Shown one piece after another: positions 11,313-24,655 of a stretch of DNA of 64,000 nt. The notes under the pieces were generated by a model. That model saw only the letters and a list, made by a program, of their open reading frames with translations. It was not told where the DNA came from and did not search any database. How positions within the stretch are numbered: the first letter of the stretch is position 1; each line of letters begins with the position of its first letter. The DNA comes from Corylus avellana (Eukaryota > Streptophyta > Magnoliopsida > Fagales > Betulaceae): positions 9,053,608-9,117,607 of the forward strand of contig NC_081544.1 of NCBI RefSeq assembly GCF_901000735.1, written 5' to 3'. The translations under genes were made by a program, and so were the position numbers.

Positions 11313-14300
11313 TCAGCTACAAGTACACCCACTAGAAGTAGTGGTGTTCTTCTTTGAAGCTTCGTCCACTTTTCTTGCCTTCACCTCATTCAAAACATTT
11401 CTAGCCCACTCACCAAAATATGTCTCGTTGCATCCAATTTTGCCGCTCTTGAAAATAGACATGCACCGGCGGTCATCTTCCGGGAAGGGGCATTCATCGC
11501 CGTCGGGATCTCGCCATGCACCTTGATGCCTCATCCCGGACCAGCTAGCTATCCAGTGATACACAAACTGGCCGACGCCGGCGAGCTTTAGCCAGCCTTT
11601 GGGAAAGAACTCCATCACACTGCTGTTTCTGTCCATCAAGAACATGTTGGTCAACTGGGCACCATGCGGGGATACTAGAATGTCTGTCCAGCTCATCACC
11701 TTCACCTGAATCAAATGTAAATGGATTGCAAACACAATTTAGCCACTCTACATTATTTGTCTTTTGTTTGTTTGTCTTTTAAGTCAAAGACATTAACAAA
11801 CATTCCAAACTACGAAACATAAAAACTCATTTTATCTAGAGGTTTGATACGGACACAACACAAATCCAACTCATGGCCAACTTCTCTCCTACGTGTACAA
11901 AAATTTGAATTTTAAACCAAACAAATTGTCTTCTTTCCCAAATTTTCGGAATCCCAAAATTCTCTCTCTCAATTTCTTTTGTTGTTAAATGACACGTAGG
12001 AGAGAAGTTGGTCCTAAGTTGGGTTAGTGTTGTGCCTTTAACATTTTCCTTTTATCTATAGGAAAAAATACACTTTACCTTCCAAAGTTTCACTCAATTT
12101 GTAATTTGGCCTCTAATGTTTAAAAATTTATATGTACCATAACAAAGTATCAAAAATTCGCAATGTAACCCATCCGTTAATCATTTTTGTTTTTTCTTAC
12201 GGAAATTATAGAAAATACCACCCAATAAAGTATCAAAAATTATAGAAATTATAGAAAACAAAAAATAAAAGAAGACAAAAAAATTGGGGTGGCCAAGCCA
12301 ACCCCATTTTTTTTCCCTGGTTTTGGTTTATTAAGGGAAAAATTCACTTTACTCCCTTGAAGTTTTAGGATTTTTTCAATTCGAACCTCAATGTTTAAAA
12401 ATTGGCAATGTACCTCCTAATGTTTCAAAAAATTTTAATTCAAACCATCCGTTACTAATTTCCGTCTAATTGGACAGAAATCATCCCACATGTATCTCAC
12501 GTGGAATTTTGATGCTCTCTATTCCAATTTTGCCCTCATTAAAATCTATGAAATTACGTAATTACTCTCATTAAAACCTATGAAATTGAGGGTAATTACG
12601 TAATTCCATAGGTTTTAATGAGGACAAAATTGGAATAAAGGGCATCAAAATCCCATGTGAGATGTATGTGAAATGATTTCCGTCCAATTAGACAGAAATT
12701 AGTAACGGAGGGTCTAAATTGAAAATTTTTGAAACATTAGGGTGTACATTGCCAATTTTTAAACATTGGAGTTTGAATTGAAAAACTCCTGAAACTTCAA
12801 GGGGGTAAAGTGAATTTAACCCGTTTATTAAATTGGGGGCATTTTTTGAATTCCCTAAAACACATGAGGGCAATTTTGAAAATTTTAGACCAAAAAGTGT
12901 ACAACAAATTCCCGTCAAATTGGACGAAAATGGCTAATGGAGTGGTTATATTGCAAATATTTAAACATTAGAGGTCAAATTGCAAATTGATAAACTTTGG
13001 AAGTAAAGTGTATTTTTCTCTTACCTTTATATGACGTACATTAGAACATTCTTTTCAAACCAAAAACAAAAGACATACCTAAAACACATTAACAAACGTA
13101 CATACCCTAAAGTACTAATTAAAATATTCATGGCCTACCACTTTGTAATAAGCATATATTTTTGTAATACAATATAATCTTTATAAATACATATCAGTTT
13201 AATCTAAATAGAATCAAGTCAACATAATAAAGATGTAGTTGATCTCTTGGACATTATAAATTGAAGGCATATACCTTCAAAGTTGAACCATTCTAAATCT
13301 CTGCGATTTTTTTTCTTTTGGTAAGGGAGATAAAGTTTTCTATCAACCTTATGCCCGGAACAACATTGATTTCAAAAGCTGAGAGAGCTGAAAGAGCAAT
13401 TGCAAGAGTTGCTAGATAAAAGTTTTGAGTAATGTTAGAACTATCTTTTTATCTCATGAATATTGATGTATTACATAGCGCCCGTGTGTATTTTCTTTTT
13501 CTTTTAAAGTATTCCTTTAGTTTTGTTGTATGAAAGGTCCAGAAAATAAGTCTAGTAAAGAAGACCCAAGATCTGGAAGAGATAAGGCCAACTACAACTA
13601 AGCCCCAAGAGAAACCTCTCAAAGGTCTCATTTCTCTCCATAACGAGGTATGTCAAAAAAAAACAACACAACAGAGTCCTCCCAATCTGAGGAGCTCTCT
13701 CTCTCTCTCTATCTTTCTCTCCCATGACTTGAGCGTCAAAGTATCTCCAGTCTAATGATCAGAAGCCTACTAACAATCCTTTTTTGTTTTCGAAAAGACG
13801 ATCAACAACTACTGATGACGTGTGAACATTAATGACATTATCTCTGTTTAAATGTCACTTTTCATGTAGTGACGTGTAAACAGTAACAACACTATTGGTG
13901 AGCTGTCGTTTGAGCTAAAAAGACCTTAAATAGTGTCAATTGAACAGTAAATGACACCATCACTAATTGTCAACCCTATATTCAAATTCAATGTTGTTTA
14001 GCAAATGTCACTAGTTGAACATCACTATTTATGCGTCACTAAAGATTTTTTTTTTTTTTGTGTGGGGGGGGTGGTTTGGGGATTTAACATTTTGTTCTCT
14101 ATTTGAACAAGTACCGGTACCATTTTTTTTCAAATTCTTAGAAGAACAACGTCCATAATTGAGCTTCCCTGAAAAGAAAAAAGAAAAAAGAAAAGTCCGT
14201 ACTTTGCCATTGCCCTGGCGAAGAATAAACTTGTAATAAACCACTCATAGCCATTTTTTTTTTTTCTTTTTTTTTACTCATAGCCATTTATATATAAAGA

Positions 14301-14801
14301 ATATACTTTCACATGCAAAGATCTTCAGATTAGATACTAGCTAGTGAGTGCTCTGAGCATAGAGCCTCTTTTCTTTTCCTTTTGAGGTGTCACTCCTTTA
14401 ATTAGTGGGATTAAATGTTATGCGTTATGGCAGCCACACTCATTCCACTAACCTATTTCAATGTGCTCACATATGTATATTTATCTCAAATATTGCTTCT
14501 TCTTTTTTTGTAATATGTCTTTTATCTTGTGTATATTTTGGTTGAGTTGGCACGCTTTATCCGCTCTTAATTTTAAAATATTACTAACCATTCTATTGTA
14601 TACTAGCCGATCATCTCCTATCCATACATTGTGCTATCGATAGCACAGTGATCAATAGTATATCTCTAATTAAAAAAAAAAAAATGGTAGATGGAGCACG
14701 TCAAAGAACACAAGAGAATCATTTCTATAATTAAAAAGGAATTAAGTTCTTAAATGTATGTGTATATAACAAAAAATAAAAATGCAAAGAATTAAAAACA
14801 G

Positions 14802-14832
<31 letters not shown>

Positions 14833-16536
14833 AAGGAATAAACACTAACCTGCTCACAGAAGCTGAGATTATTGGAGTAAGCCACCGTCAACCGGCAACC
14901 GTCCACCTTAGCACACTCCCTCTGAAAGATCTCAACGACTGCTGTCTCATTCTTGAATGATCTCGGCCCCGTCCGCATAAACATGGTGATCCCAATCACC
15001 AGCACTCCCCGGCCATTGACGTTGGCAAGCCTACCTTCCAAGCTCACGTTACAGTACACCCTAGCCTTGCACCTCATTAAATCGTACGCCTCCATCCTCT
15101 TCTCCCTTGACATCCCTCCCTCATTGTGCCTCATCACCACCGACTTCTCAAAGCAAACTGGCTGATGGTCATCGCCAACCCCTTCAAATCCTTCAATGTA
15201 CGGCGGCCGGCCGTCGAACGTGGCCTCCATTAAAGTTGTCAGCCACAGCCCCATCTTCAGCCTCAACTCACCCCAGTGGTACAAAACCCACCTTGTTGGC
15301 ATCGGGCACCCGTTCTTCTTGTGCCAGGCCACAAAGGGTACCTTTCATAATATAAATTAAATGATTAAATTCGCTAACTATTTTATATAAGTTTAAGCTT
15401 TTAAAATAGTGATGATTTAATATGGTATTAGATTAATTATATATAGTTAAAATGTCCTGAATTCAGACATTATATCCATCAATTCAGCTCACATGTTAGA
15501 ATATAAATTAAACTATTAAGATTATGTTAGTTTCGATATAAAATGTTTTCAGTTAGAAAATATTTTCAAGAAATTAGTCCCACAAAAATGATTTTAGCAA
15601 AAAACACTTTTGGGTGTTTGGTTCCTACCAAAAATCGGAGATGACTGGTGACCTCTAGCAATAGCCACCGACATCAACCAGAAATGGCCGACGACATCCT
15701 AACCTCCGATGACAACAAAGAATGAACTTCGAAAGAGATCGGTGCGTGTAAGAAAGAGAAGCTCAAATTTTCAAAAAAATGGTTTACGAAGGGAAATGAT
15801 TTCGGTTTGACTATCATTTTCATTCGTATTAAACAATAAAAATAAATAAAATAAAAAAGAAAAGAGCAAAATAAAAATAGGAGTGATTTAAGAGTACCAT
15901 GGCCGACAAACCATGCCATATGTTGTCGTAATTATAATGGTTGTACGACACAAAGGTTAGGCCCTTCATGAAGGTGGCGTTGAGGGGCAAAGTTTCCGGC
16001 CACGCCAGCGCGTAGGAGTTCCAGGAGCCGTCGTGCTTGTCACGCCCTTTCATGCACAGAAGCCTTCCCTGTGAGGATTCCGAGGGGAATTGCTGGAATT
16101 GCACGTCGCCTTCCTCGTGGGAATCATACATGGAGCTCATGAACCACGTGTGGCCCTGAAGAGCGGCTTGCGCGTAACGTAAATCTTTCAGCGGGAGAAA
16201 CGTTACCGAGCGCCGGAGCCGGTCGGCCATGGATTTGATCTCGCTGCTGTTGCAGTATGCGGAGGTGTTGATGACTCGCTGCCATTGGCGCGTGAGAGAC
16301 CACGACGGAGTTGGGGGAGACGGGGGGGTGTGGAGGGAGTATTGGATGTGGAAGAGGATGAAGAGAAGGACGCAGGTGGAGAGGATGTAGACGAAAAGTT
16401 TCGGGGAGTAGAAAGAGAATGGCGAGAAGGTACTGCGCTGGTGGTGGTGTTTGAGACGGTGAGCTTTGTCGGAGATAGGGCTGGTGCCGGCGCCGGTGCC
16501 GGTGGTTCTATCTAGTACGGTAGGCGCTTTGGTCAT
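11313..16536 (-). CDS. Glycosyltransferase family 61 protein (Golgi type II membrane enzyme)
   Basis: Three exons with GT-AG introns, all phase 0: 16536-15898, 15341-14850 and 11705-11313, giving 507 residues, the usual length for this family. Residues 1-45 form a basic cytoplasmic tail, about 46-64 a single membrane anchor, and the rest a lumenal catalytic region. The C-terminal block S-P-H-G-A-Q-L-T-N (about 389-397) followed by a VMEFFP segment is the hallmark of GT61 enzymes. NHYNYDNIWHGL near 200 and several N-x-S/T sites are also visible. Plant GT61 members transfer xylose, arabinose or GlcNAc to cell-wall xylans or N-glycans in the Golgi. The layout recalls the group containing mucilage xylan xylosyltransferases, but donor and acceptor cannot be assigned. 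Intron 1 is 556 bp. Intron 2 is 3.1 kb and contains nested MITEs. The frame is intact. Confidence 0.88.
12061..13019. mobile_element. Long inverted-repeat MITE (outer, in GT61 intron 2)
   Basis: The left arm GGAAAAAATACACTTTACC...TTTGGCCTCTAATGTT is repeated in inverted form at the right end (AACATTAGAGGTCAAATTG...AAAGTGTATTTTTC). It contains a small GGGGTGGCC-type motif near 12284 and is split by a second MITE at 12335-12822. A clear target duplication could not be fixed. No coding content. Confidence 0.7.
12335..12822. mobile_element. Mutator-type palindromic MITE nested in another MITE
   Basis: The two halves are inverted copies almost to the centre (GGGAAAAATTCACTTTACTCCC... and ...GGGGGTAAAGTGAATTTAACCC). 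It is flanked by a perfect 9-bp target duplication GTTTATTAA (12326-12334 and 12823-12831); 9-bp duplications are typical of Mutator-like elements. It interrupts the element at 12061-13019, so it inserted later. A close relative lies at 16892-17375. Confidence 0.88.
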
Positions 16537-16891
16537 GGCTGAAAGAATAGGAAAATGGATGATGCTTCAGAGGGTCCTCCGCATTTCAAAGTTTATTATT
16601 ACTTTCATAATATTTCCAAATAAAATAGTTGATAGTTTTTTCTTCAACACTCAGCCAATCCGCTCGAGAGCCTCAGATTTTACGGCGGGAAACCCGATAT
16701 ATATATATACTCCTTCATGCAGTCTGGACTGCGTGATTCAAGCGTTTTGCATTGCAAGTAATCTGCTGGAAGAAGAAAAGGGAAATGCTTTGGGTCCAGG
16801 GAAAGAGTTAAAAAAAAAATGATTAGATTTCTTCAAGATTGTGAAAAGCCATGTGTTTCCTTCCCCGATCCTTTTGTATTCTTTTTCTTTT

Positions 16892-17375
16892 GGTTAAATT
16901 TACTTTACCCTCGTTAAGTTTTTGGAGTTTTTCAATTCAAACCTCAATGTTTAAAAATTGGCAATATATCTCCCTAATATTTCAAAAATTTTCAATTCAG
17001 ACCCTCCGTTACTAATTTCCGTCTAATTGGACGGAAATCATCTCACGTGCGTCTCACGTGAGATTTTGATACCCTTTATTTTAATTTTACCCTCATTAAA
17101 ACTTATGAAATTGCATAATTACCCTCATTAAAACCTATGAAATTAAGGGTAATTACTTAATTTCATAGGTTTTAATGAGAGCAAAATTAGAATAGTGGAC
17201 ATCAAAATCTCACATGAGACGCATGTGAGATGATTTCCATCCAATTAGACGAAAATTAGTAATGAAGGGTTTGAATTGAAAATTTTTGAAACATTAATGT
17301 ACATTGCCAATTTTTAAATATTGGGGTTCGACTTGAAAAACTCTTGAAACTTCAAGGGTAAAGTGAATTTTTCCC
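16892..17375. mobile_element. Mutator-type palindromic MITE, same family as 12335-12822
   Basis: It shares terminal and internal sequence with the element at 12335-12822, including TCTAATTGGACGGAAATCAT and the inverted right half. The flanks TTTTCTTTT (16883-16891) and TTATCTTTT (17376-17384) differ at one of nine positions, consistent with an aged 9-bp target duplication. It lies about 350 bp upstream of the GT61 start codon, within the likely promoter region. Confidence 0.82.
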
Positions 17376-17384
17376 TTATCTTTT

Positions 17385-18417
17385 CCTTCTTTTGTTATTT
17401 AAACTTGCATTAAGCTTCACATTAAATGCTGGCTTTTGTTTTTTCTAGGTTTAAATGATTTTATAGACTATTGGATTTAAAATGAAAGGCCACGATTAAC
17501 AATTGGAAAATCTCCAATTGGAGGGTCCTTTGATTATAGGCTATGGTATACAAATTTGGATTAGAATCCACAGCAATTAATTTGGGCAGTTAATGTGAAA
17601 AAGAGTATATAGAATTTACTTATTTAAATAAATTTTGAATTGTTCGGCAACTTATACAAACAAGTGAATTCCAGATATCCACTTTCACATTAATTGTTTA
17701 AATTGCTAAAAACTAATTTGAGGAACTAATTGTGGTGAATCTCAATAAAATAATTTGAATAACCTTTTCTTATATTGGAATGAGAGGTGACATGCCTATG
17801 CATGTGCTTTTGCAATTGTCTTTTACCACAAGCTACCACTTTTTTTTTTCACAATGGTTGAGAGGGAAAGGGGAAGTTGAGAGTGAATTTCGGTCATTGA
17901 TTTTTATTTTTACAATCACTTATTGATTCAAATGTTGATTGTCATTGCTACATCGTCATAGTTACATTAAGTAGTATTACAGTCTACTAAATAAAATTAC
18001 TCAAAGATATAAGACAAATAATGGGTGAATAACCCAAACAAAAGCTGTGGTAAACAAAGAACTAAGAACAAGCACAAATGGATCAAATAAATGACCTAAC
18101 CCATTAAAAAAATTGAAGCCGTCACAAAAGGCTGCTAACAAAAGCAGAGTAAAGGTCACTAAAATGAGCACGAACCTTAAGAGATCCCTTAAGTTTTTTT
18201 TTTTTCTAAACCCTCACTGTAGCTAATCAACAACGAAACAATCATTGAAAGAGACTTGATCAGAGGCATCGAAGAAAAACCATGCCACGAAAATCAAAAC
18301 GACAAGGGCACAAACATCAAAAGGTCATTCAACTCTACTTGAACCTCACTAGGCAGTAGCTACCATCAGTATAAAAAGTTTCCACAAAATAGACACACCA
18401 GAACACACCACGAGCTA
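17385..18417. other. Intergenic DNA, no gene seen
   Basis: AT-rich sequence between the GT61 promoter side and the next MITE. No coding frame, RNA gene or clear repeat was recognised. Confidence 0.5.
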
Positions 18418-18420
18418 TTA

Positions 18421-19117
18421 GAGCATCTCCAGCAGTCATTGTAAGTTAGCTTTTTTGTTAAATTTAGCTATTATGTTATGTTTTCTTGCTCCAGCAGTCA
18501 TTGTGAAATAGCATTTTTTTCTACAATTGCTATTGTAAACTTTCATATTTGAAAGTTTATTGTAGCAACTCTAAGTAATATAATATCATTTCTAAGGATT
18601 ACATTTTCTTATTTTACTCTTCTTTCTCTCTCTCTCTTTCTTTCTCTCTAGCTCATCTCCAAGACTCCACCGAAACACCACCATTCTCATCATCAAAAAT
18701 ATTTTTTCCTCTTCATCTCTTTCTCTCCCACTTTCTCTTCTTCTCTCCTCTTTCATTCTTAGCACCCAATTTTTTTTTTTTTTTCGCGAAACCTTTGCCT
18801 CAGAAACTCTAGGAAACACTCTCTCGGAAATTAATTAGTCTAATTGTATGTTTTAGCTTCTTCCTTTTTTTTTCTTTTTTTTTTTAGAAATTTTGATTTC
18901 ATTTGACCTTTTTATTGCTTTGGTGAAATTTTTAGTTTTTATGAATGATTTCATATATATGTTCATTTTTCCTTTGATTGAGTGTTGGTAAAAATAATAT
19001 AATAATAATAAAAAAAAAAGAAATAATATTTAAAAATAAGTAAACCGTAAAATAGAAGATCTGTTAGAGTGTGTAGTAAAAAAACAGTAGTTAAAATAGT
19101 GAGTTGTTGGAGATGCT
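18421..19117. mobile_element. PIF/Harbinger-like MITE with GAGCATCTCC ends
   Basis: The left end GAGCATCTCCAGCAG pairs with the right end TTGTTGGAGATGCT as inverted repeats. TTA flanks both sides (18418-18420 and 19118-19120). The CCAGCAGTCATTGT motif recurs just inside the left end near 18492. The body is AT-rich and pyrimidine-rich, with no transposase. Confidence 0.72.
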
Positions 19118-19120
19118 TTA

Positions 19121-20093
19121 ATTGTCTCTCTTTTTTTTTTTTTTTTTTAGTTCTTATCGTCTTTTTAAGTTACTCCCTAACTTCTATTTTTACCTCGTAA
19201 TTGTACTGTTTCTTAGAGTGCGTGAATTATTTGACAGTGAAAAAAGTAAAAGGAAGTGGGTGAAAATCTAAGGAATGCAGAAAAAGTAGGGTGTGAAGCT
19301 GCATTTGATACTGAAACCCATGATACAGCTTTGATTAATTGGATATAAATTATTCCTTATATATTGCTTGGGGATCTCCTCCCAACTCTTTTTGCAAGTC
19401 TAAGCAAAAGGTTGTCTACGTGAAGTCAGCACCCCAGTTCCAAGGTTCCCACTTTAATAAAGGTGGAGCCTAATGTAAGCATGCTAAATGTCAAGGTAAT
19501 CTCATCTCCATTGAATAAGGGACATAAATCTTTTTAAAGTTGTTTTTGGAGTAATTTTTTAATAGACTACTATACGATTGTTATACAATTAAAATAACGT
19601 GTCAATAAATCAACTTTTTAATCAACAATGACTTATAAAAAAAAATTAATAATTAATTTTTACTGCAACGTTATCTCACCTATATGACAATCGTATAATG
19701 CTAATTTGTTATTATTTTGGTAAACGGCACTGTGAAAATTACATCCACAAACTCTATATTTGTTTCCCAACATATTTCATTTCATTTCTGAGTAATCAAC
19801 CTTCACATCATATCCTAACTGTATGACAGTCGTATAGGAGAATGTAAAATGTAAATGCAAGACTTACGGTTTGACTTCGGTTATTCAAATAAAATGCATC
19901 AAACTACATATTCATGACTGAAAGAAAGCACAACACCACCTGAGTTCTGTTTACATGAGAGATGTACAAAGCAGACATTCACATATCTCGTGTCAGGTTA
20001 AACTAAATAAGATTACACATCAGAAGATTCAGAACCCACAGTCACTTTGCTCCAGTTGAAGAGTCAGCTGGTTATTAGACTGCATTAGGCAAC
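19121..20093. other. Intergenic DNA and 3' flank of the kinase gene
   Basis: No coding frame is seen. The part next to 20093 is expected to include the 3' UTR of the minus-strand kinase gene, but I see no decisive poly(A) signal. Confidence 0.5.
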
Positions 20094-23000
20094 TCAGAAG
20101 GCTGTACAGAGGTTATTAACCTTCATTTTAGAGGAACACTCTTGTCTTATTGGGCTGCTGGGGCTGCAAAGCCTACTTCTTTTTGGTTCAGATATCCTAA
20201 CGCGTGAAATTGCCACTGCAAGAGCATCAACAAGTCCACACTCCTGCTCTTCTGACCTCCTACTCAAACTATCAGATGATGAATTTAGGCTGGAGTCATC
20301 ACTGAGAAAGTTGCTGGAAATTATCTTGTTTCTCTCTGACTCCGCATCAGGCATAGCAGTCAGTTGGTGAGAAGTCAGTCTAACAACACGGTTTCTCGTT
20401 TTCGACTTGAATGTTAGAGTCTCCAATGTTTCTTCTGTATAGAGCAAGAGCCATGGATGTCCTGGAAAATTACAAAATTTTGATCAAGAACACATAAATG
20501 ACCAGAAATATGGCAATATAAATATATATCGTATAAATTATTAGCAATAATTACTCCATTAGCCATTGCATGTGATTTTGGTCAAGTAGTTTTAAGGTAA
20601 TGATTCCAAATTTCTCACTGAATGCATTATATGTTGTTAGACAAACTCAGTCTCATACAGGGTGTTACAGCCTGAGTATCAAATAATTGAAAAGCTGTAA
20701 ATATACTATTAAATTAGGCTCCATTTGGCTTCTCCCAGACTTGCATAACAGCTGGTATAAACTGGCTCCTCAAGCAGAACCATGTATTGCAATAAAGCAA
20801 AACTCATAGACCTAGTTCAACATTGCAATAAAGCAAAACTCAGTGACCCTTTATTGCTCACTTGTTCATGTTGATGAAAACTATCGACATATAGTTAATT
20901 TTGACATTTTAGCACTTAATTTTGGTTGCCTATAGCTAAACCAACATGGTCTCCTTCCTTCTCCTTCTTTGATTGGCTTACACATAAAGACCTAACCTAA
21001 CCCCTGTGCAGCCCTTTTATCACTTTCAACCGAAAGCTCAAAAGACAACATACTTTCCTTCAAGGTTAATAGGAATGCCCAAAACTAGGGATAGCAGAGA
21101 CTGCTGCTTTCCTGAAAAAGTCTCCCACTTCGATTGCCAAGGTTTAAACGTAAAGACCTAAACTAACCCCGTGCGGCCTTTTTACCACTTTCAACCAAAA
21201 GCCCAAAAGACAACATACTTTCCTTCAAGGTTAATAGGAATGCCCAAAACTAGGGATATCAGACACTGCTTTACTTAAAAAGTCTCCCACAGAAGACAAG
21301 TAGGATTTTTAACTTTGTGTTGGATGATTGAAAAATACACTTTTGTTGGGTACAATTTACTACTTCCAAATCTCAGTGAGACCCCTATAAACATATCCTA
21401 ATTTACTTCGAGGAAAAAACAGGGAACATTTGAAGCTTACCTAGTACTTCGTCAGCGGTTAGCCTTGATGAAACGTCCCTAGTCAGCATATGGGCAATCA
21501 GATTCTGGGCAGGTTGAGAGACTGATTCCCATACTCCACTCTCAAAGTCAAGGTTCACCGTCTTAATAGCCTCAAATATTGTCTCCACGGAATCACCTGG
21601 AAATGGAAGCACACCAAGCAAAAGAGCGTGAAGGAGGACACCAGCACTCCAGATATCAACCTTTTCTGAATAATCACCAACCAAGACTTCTGGGGCAACA
21701 TAAGCAGGACTTCCAACCACACCTGCCAGGCTCTGGCCTACAGAAGATAAACCACAGTTCCAATTTATGCAAATCTACCAAGAATTGAATGCGAGGTCCA
21801 AGAAAACTAGATGATGGAAATAGAAAGACCAAACCATAACTAGTATATTTGGTGTTCAAGGAACTAGATGGTAGAAAGGATGCCGGGATAATAGAGAAGA
21901 CCAGAATATTGACAATAGCGACTATGCTTAGATGCAAAGAGGAAATAATTTTGAAAGAAAAAAGGTAACTAGTTGCAAAGCATAAATACAAATACATGCG
22001 ATAAACTAGAGCAAAGAAAAAGGCAGTAACAGTAAAACATAACTAACAGATGAAAATCATCACCATGTTTCAACATTGCAAAGTGAATTATTTACCATAT
22101 GTGTAACTAAAATATACTGTCAGCTTAGCAGACCATACAACCTATGTGCCCTTTCAATTCAGACCCACAGAAGTTTTATAATCTAAAATTTTTAAACCTC
22201 ATCCTTGAAGTGTCAGTATCCATATTACGTTAATGAATAGAAACCTAAAAGTGTATAAAATTTTTCAGTGAAGCATAACATACATGCTTCTAGAAGAACA
22301 TTCACATTTTAAGAAAATCTTTACATTGATCATATACTGAGTACCAAGGAATCCGGTTTAATATTAGAATTAACTACATTCTATCTAAGTTAAGCAATTC
22401 AAATGAACTGTAAAAGCCTACCCAACCGTATTATGTTCCCAACTGCCTTTCTGTGTACCCATTCTGTTCTGCAGCCTATAGCATCAACCCTCTAGATGAA
22501 TTCACGAATACCAAAATGATCTAGGTACCAGTTCAGCTGCAAACTGGCACTTAAAACCTGTCCAAACTGGCCTGTTGAACAACCAGCATAGAAACCGAGC
22601 CCCTTCATTAGGATGGTAAAAAAACTTAGCGGTGTTGTCAAATGGCAACATTGGATGCGAGATATCTCTCCCCAAACCTAAAATCTCGGCTTGTCATAAA
22701 GGTTGAACACCAGATTTCAACTATATAAAGCGGGAGAGATGCCACTGACTGCAAAGGCTGGTAATCCTGGCTTAAACTGCTAAGATATTGGTAAAAAGGA
22801 AAACCTCAATGAGTAAACTTACAAAAAGTTTCAAACCATTGTTTATCATGGTAATTGATTCTTATTTTTAAGGGAAAACTTAATAAAATCCTCCTGAATT
22901 TCCACGTGTTTTAAAAGTACCCTACGAAGTTCAAAAACTCTCAAATAAGGGTATCGATCTTTCAATTTTTTTTAATTACCCAATTTCATTAGAATTTTCC

Positions 23001-24150
23001 GTTAAATCTTGTCAAAATTTCCAAAATACCCTTGTTTTGGTAAAGATTCTGGCTTTTTTTTTATTATTATTAAAAAAATAATAATAATTCTTTGCAACAT
23101 CTTTGCAAATTTTTTTTATTTTTTTATAAAGAAAAAGGGGTATTTTGACCAATTAAGGGAAAATCCTAACATAAGAGAGCAATGGAAAGAAATTGAAAGT
23201 TCGACACTCTTAATTGAGAGTTTTTAAACTTTGAGAAGTAGTTTCAAAACGAGAGGAAGTTCATGGGAGTTTTCTAAAGTTTCCCCTATTTTTAACTTAA
23301 CCACTTTAATTTACTTAATTGTGTCTAACCCAACTTTATCCACCAAGTGAAGATTGCATATAAATGGTGCCAAATTGCATAGAAAATCAGCATCATTGAG
23401 AGAATAATCATTACCATTAGACAGCCTCACAGCTAAGCCAAAGTCTGCAAGCTTCATCTGTCCTGAATTTGTAAGAAGAATGTTCTCAGGCTTTATGTCA
23501 CGGTGAACAACACCCATTTCATGGCAATACTTGATAACCAAAACCAGTTGCTTGAGTATGTTAGCAGCTCGATGCTCTGAAAACTGCCCTTCCCTTGCCA
23601 TCTGGTCAAGCAGCCGTCCCCCAGCACAGAAGTCCATCACAAGATAAAAGGATTCTGCATCTTCATACACCGCCTTCAGTGTTACAACACCAGGATGACC
23701 TGAGAGATGCTGCATTATCTCCACCTCTTGATATACAAGCTTCTCCACCTTGCGCAAAGTCTTACACGCAAACTCTTCTCCACTCACTTTACTTCGACAC
23801 AACCTCACTGACCCAAATTTCCCTTGCCCAATTATCACACCCAAATCATAATCCTGTTCGATCTTCTTCTTCCTACCCATTTTAGTTGCGGCATCAATAC
23901 ACCCAATTTTTCTCTTAAGACCCCTCCCTGGTGGGTTCGGACAGATACTCCCACAAGGTGGGGCAGTAACAACTCCTTTAAATACACTCTTACTGGAATG
24001 AACTTCTCTAACTTCATCTTCCTTGCACTTCTTTTTGTGCCTTGAGTTATTCAATGACAGGTGAGACCAAACTGTTGTTAATGGTTTTGGAGAGTTATGA
24101 CTTAACCGCAAAATTTCCAATCCCTTCCTTTTCTTTCCAAGTGCCTCCAT
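20094..24150 (-). CDS. PEPKR2: Serine/threonine protein kinase, PEP carboxylase kinase-related (PEPKR2 type)
   Basis: Three coding exons (24150-23415, 21737-21441, 20461-20094) join in frame to 466 residues. The kinase domain begins near residue 101 after a basic leader. Visible motifs are the glycine loop GQGKFGSV (108-115), FACK with Lys130, HRDIKPEN (216-223), DFG (236-238) and APE (260-262), so all catalytic residues are present. The domain ends with the HPWL block, followed by a serine-rich tail of about 110 residues. There are no EF hands, placing it among the CDPK/SnRK-superfamily relatives of PEP carboxylase kinase; the order and length match Arabidopsis PEPKR2. The biological substrate is not established by sequence. 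I use ATG 24150; an upstream in-frame TTG is not a credible start. Introns hold a MITE (22872-23286) and a 166-bp tandem duplication. Confidence 0.88.
20985..21295. repeat. 166-bp tandem duplication in kinase intron 2
   Basis: The segment starting TAAAGACCTAACCTAACCCC near 20985 is repeated from about 21150 with few differences, through to AAAAAGTCTCCCAC. Both copies lie inside the intron between exons 2 and 3. Confidence 0.85.
22872..23286. mobile_element. Mutator-type inverted-repeat MITE in kinase intron 1
   Basis: The ends GGGAAAACTTAATAAAATCC and GAGTTTTCTAAAGTTTCCCC are imperfect inverted repeats. They are flanked by a perfect 9-bp target duplication TATTTTTAA (22863-22871 and 23287-23295). 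No coding potential; the open frame at 23009-23227 is AT-rich noise. Confidence 0.85.
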
Positions 24151-24607
24151 GATACAAATCAAGGTAGAAAATCATACAATATTGTAAATTCCATGAGCAA
24201 CTGGAAACAATTATTCATTTACCGCATAACTAACAAAATCTCCATCGCCATCCTTGAATACAAAGGATAATCAGCTAACTCTTTGACTAATGCTATGGGA
24301 GAAACAACTATGTCAATAGACTGCTTTCGTGTTGAGTTCTGCAATTTCAGGAAATGGGTATCAGTAAAAAAAAATAGTTCACACTAATCAAATCATCTGA
24401 AACATCATAAAATCCGAAATTGAAATGATAATAATGGTACACTAGCATAAATAAGAGAGAAGTTTAGACCTTTGAACATCAGAAGCCGCTTGTTCTTCTT
24501 CTTCCGCCCCATCTGAAAAGATGATTCACAGGTTTCGGACATCGATCTGCTTTGATTGACAAAGGCGATCTGAGAACATAAGGCACGTTAAGATACAACA
24601 AGATTTC

Positions 24608-24655
<48 letters not shown>

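Noticed and set aside
14029..14244. Open frames inside GT61 intron 2
   Set aside because: Low-complexity, no family resemblance, and lying between clear splice sites of the GT61 gene.
24151..24162. Longer kinase start at 24162
   Set aside because: The codon there is TTG; the first credible ATG is at 24150 and fits the family N-terminus.
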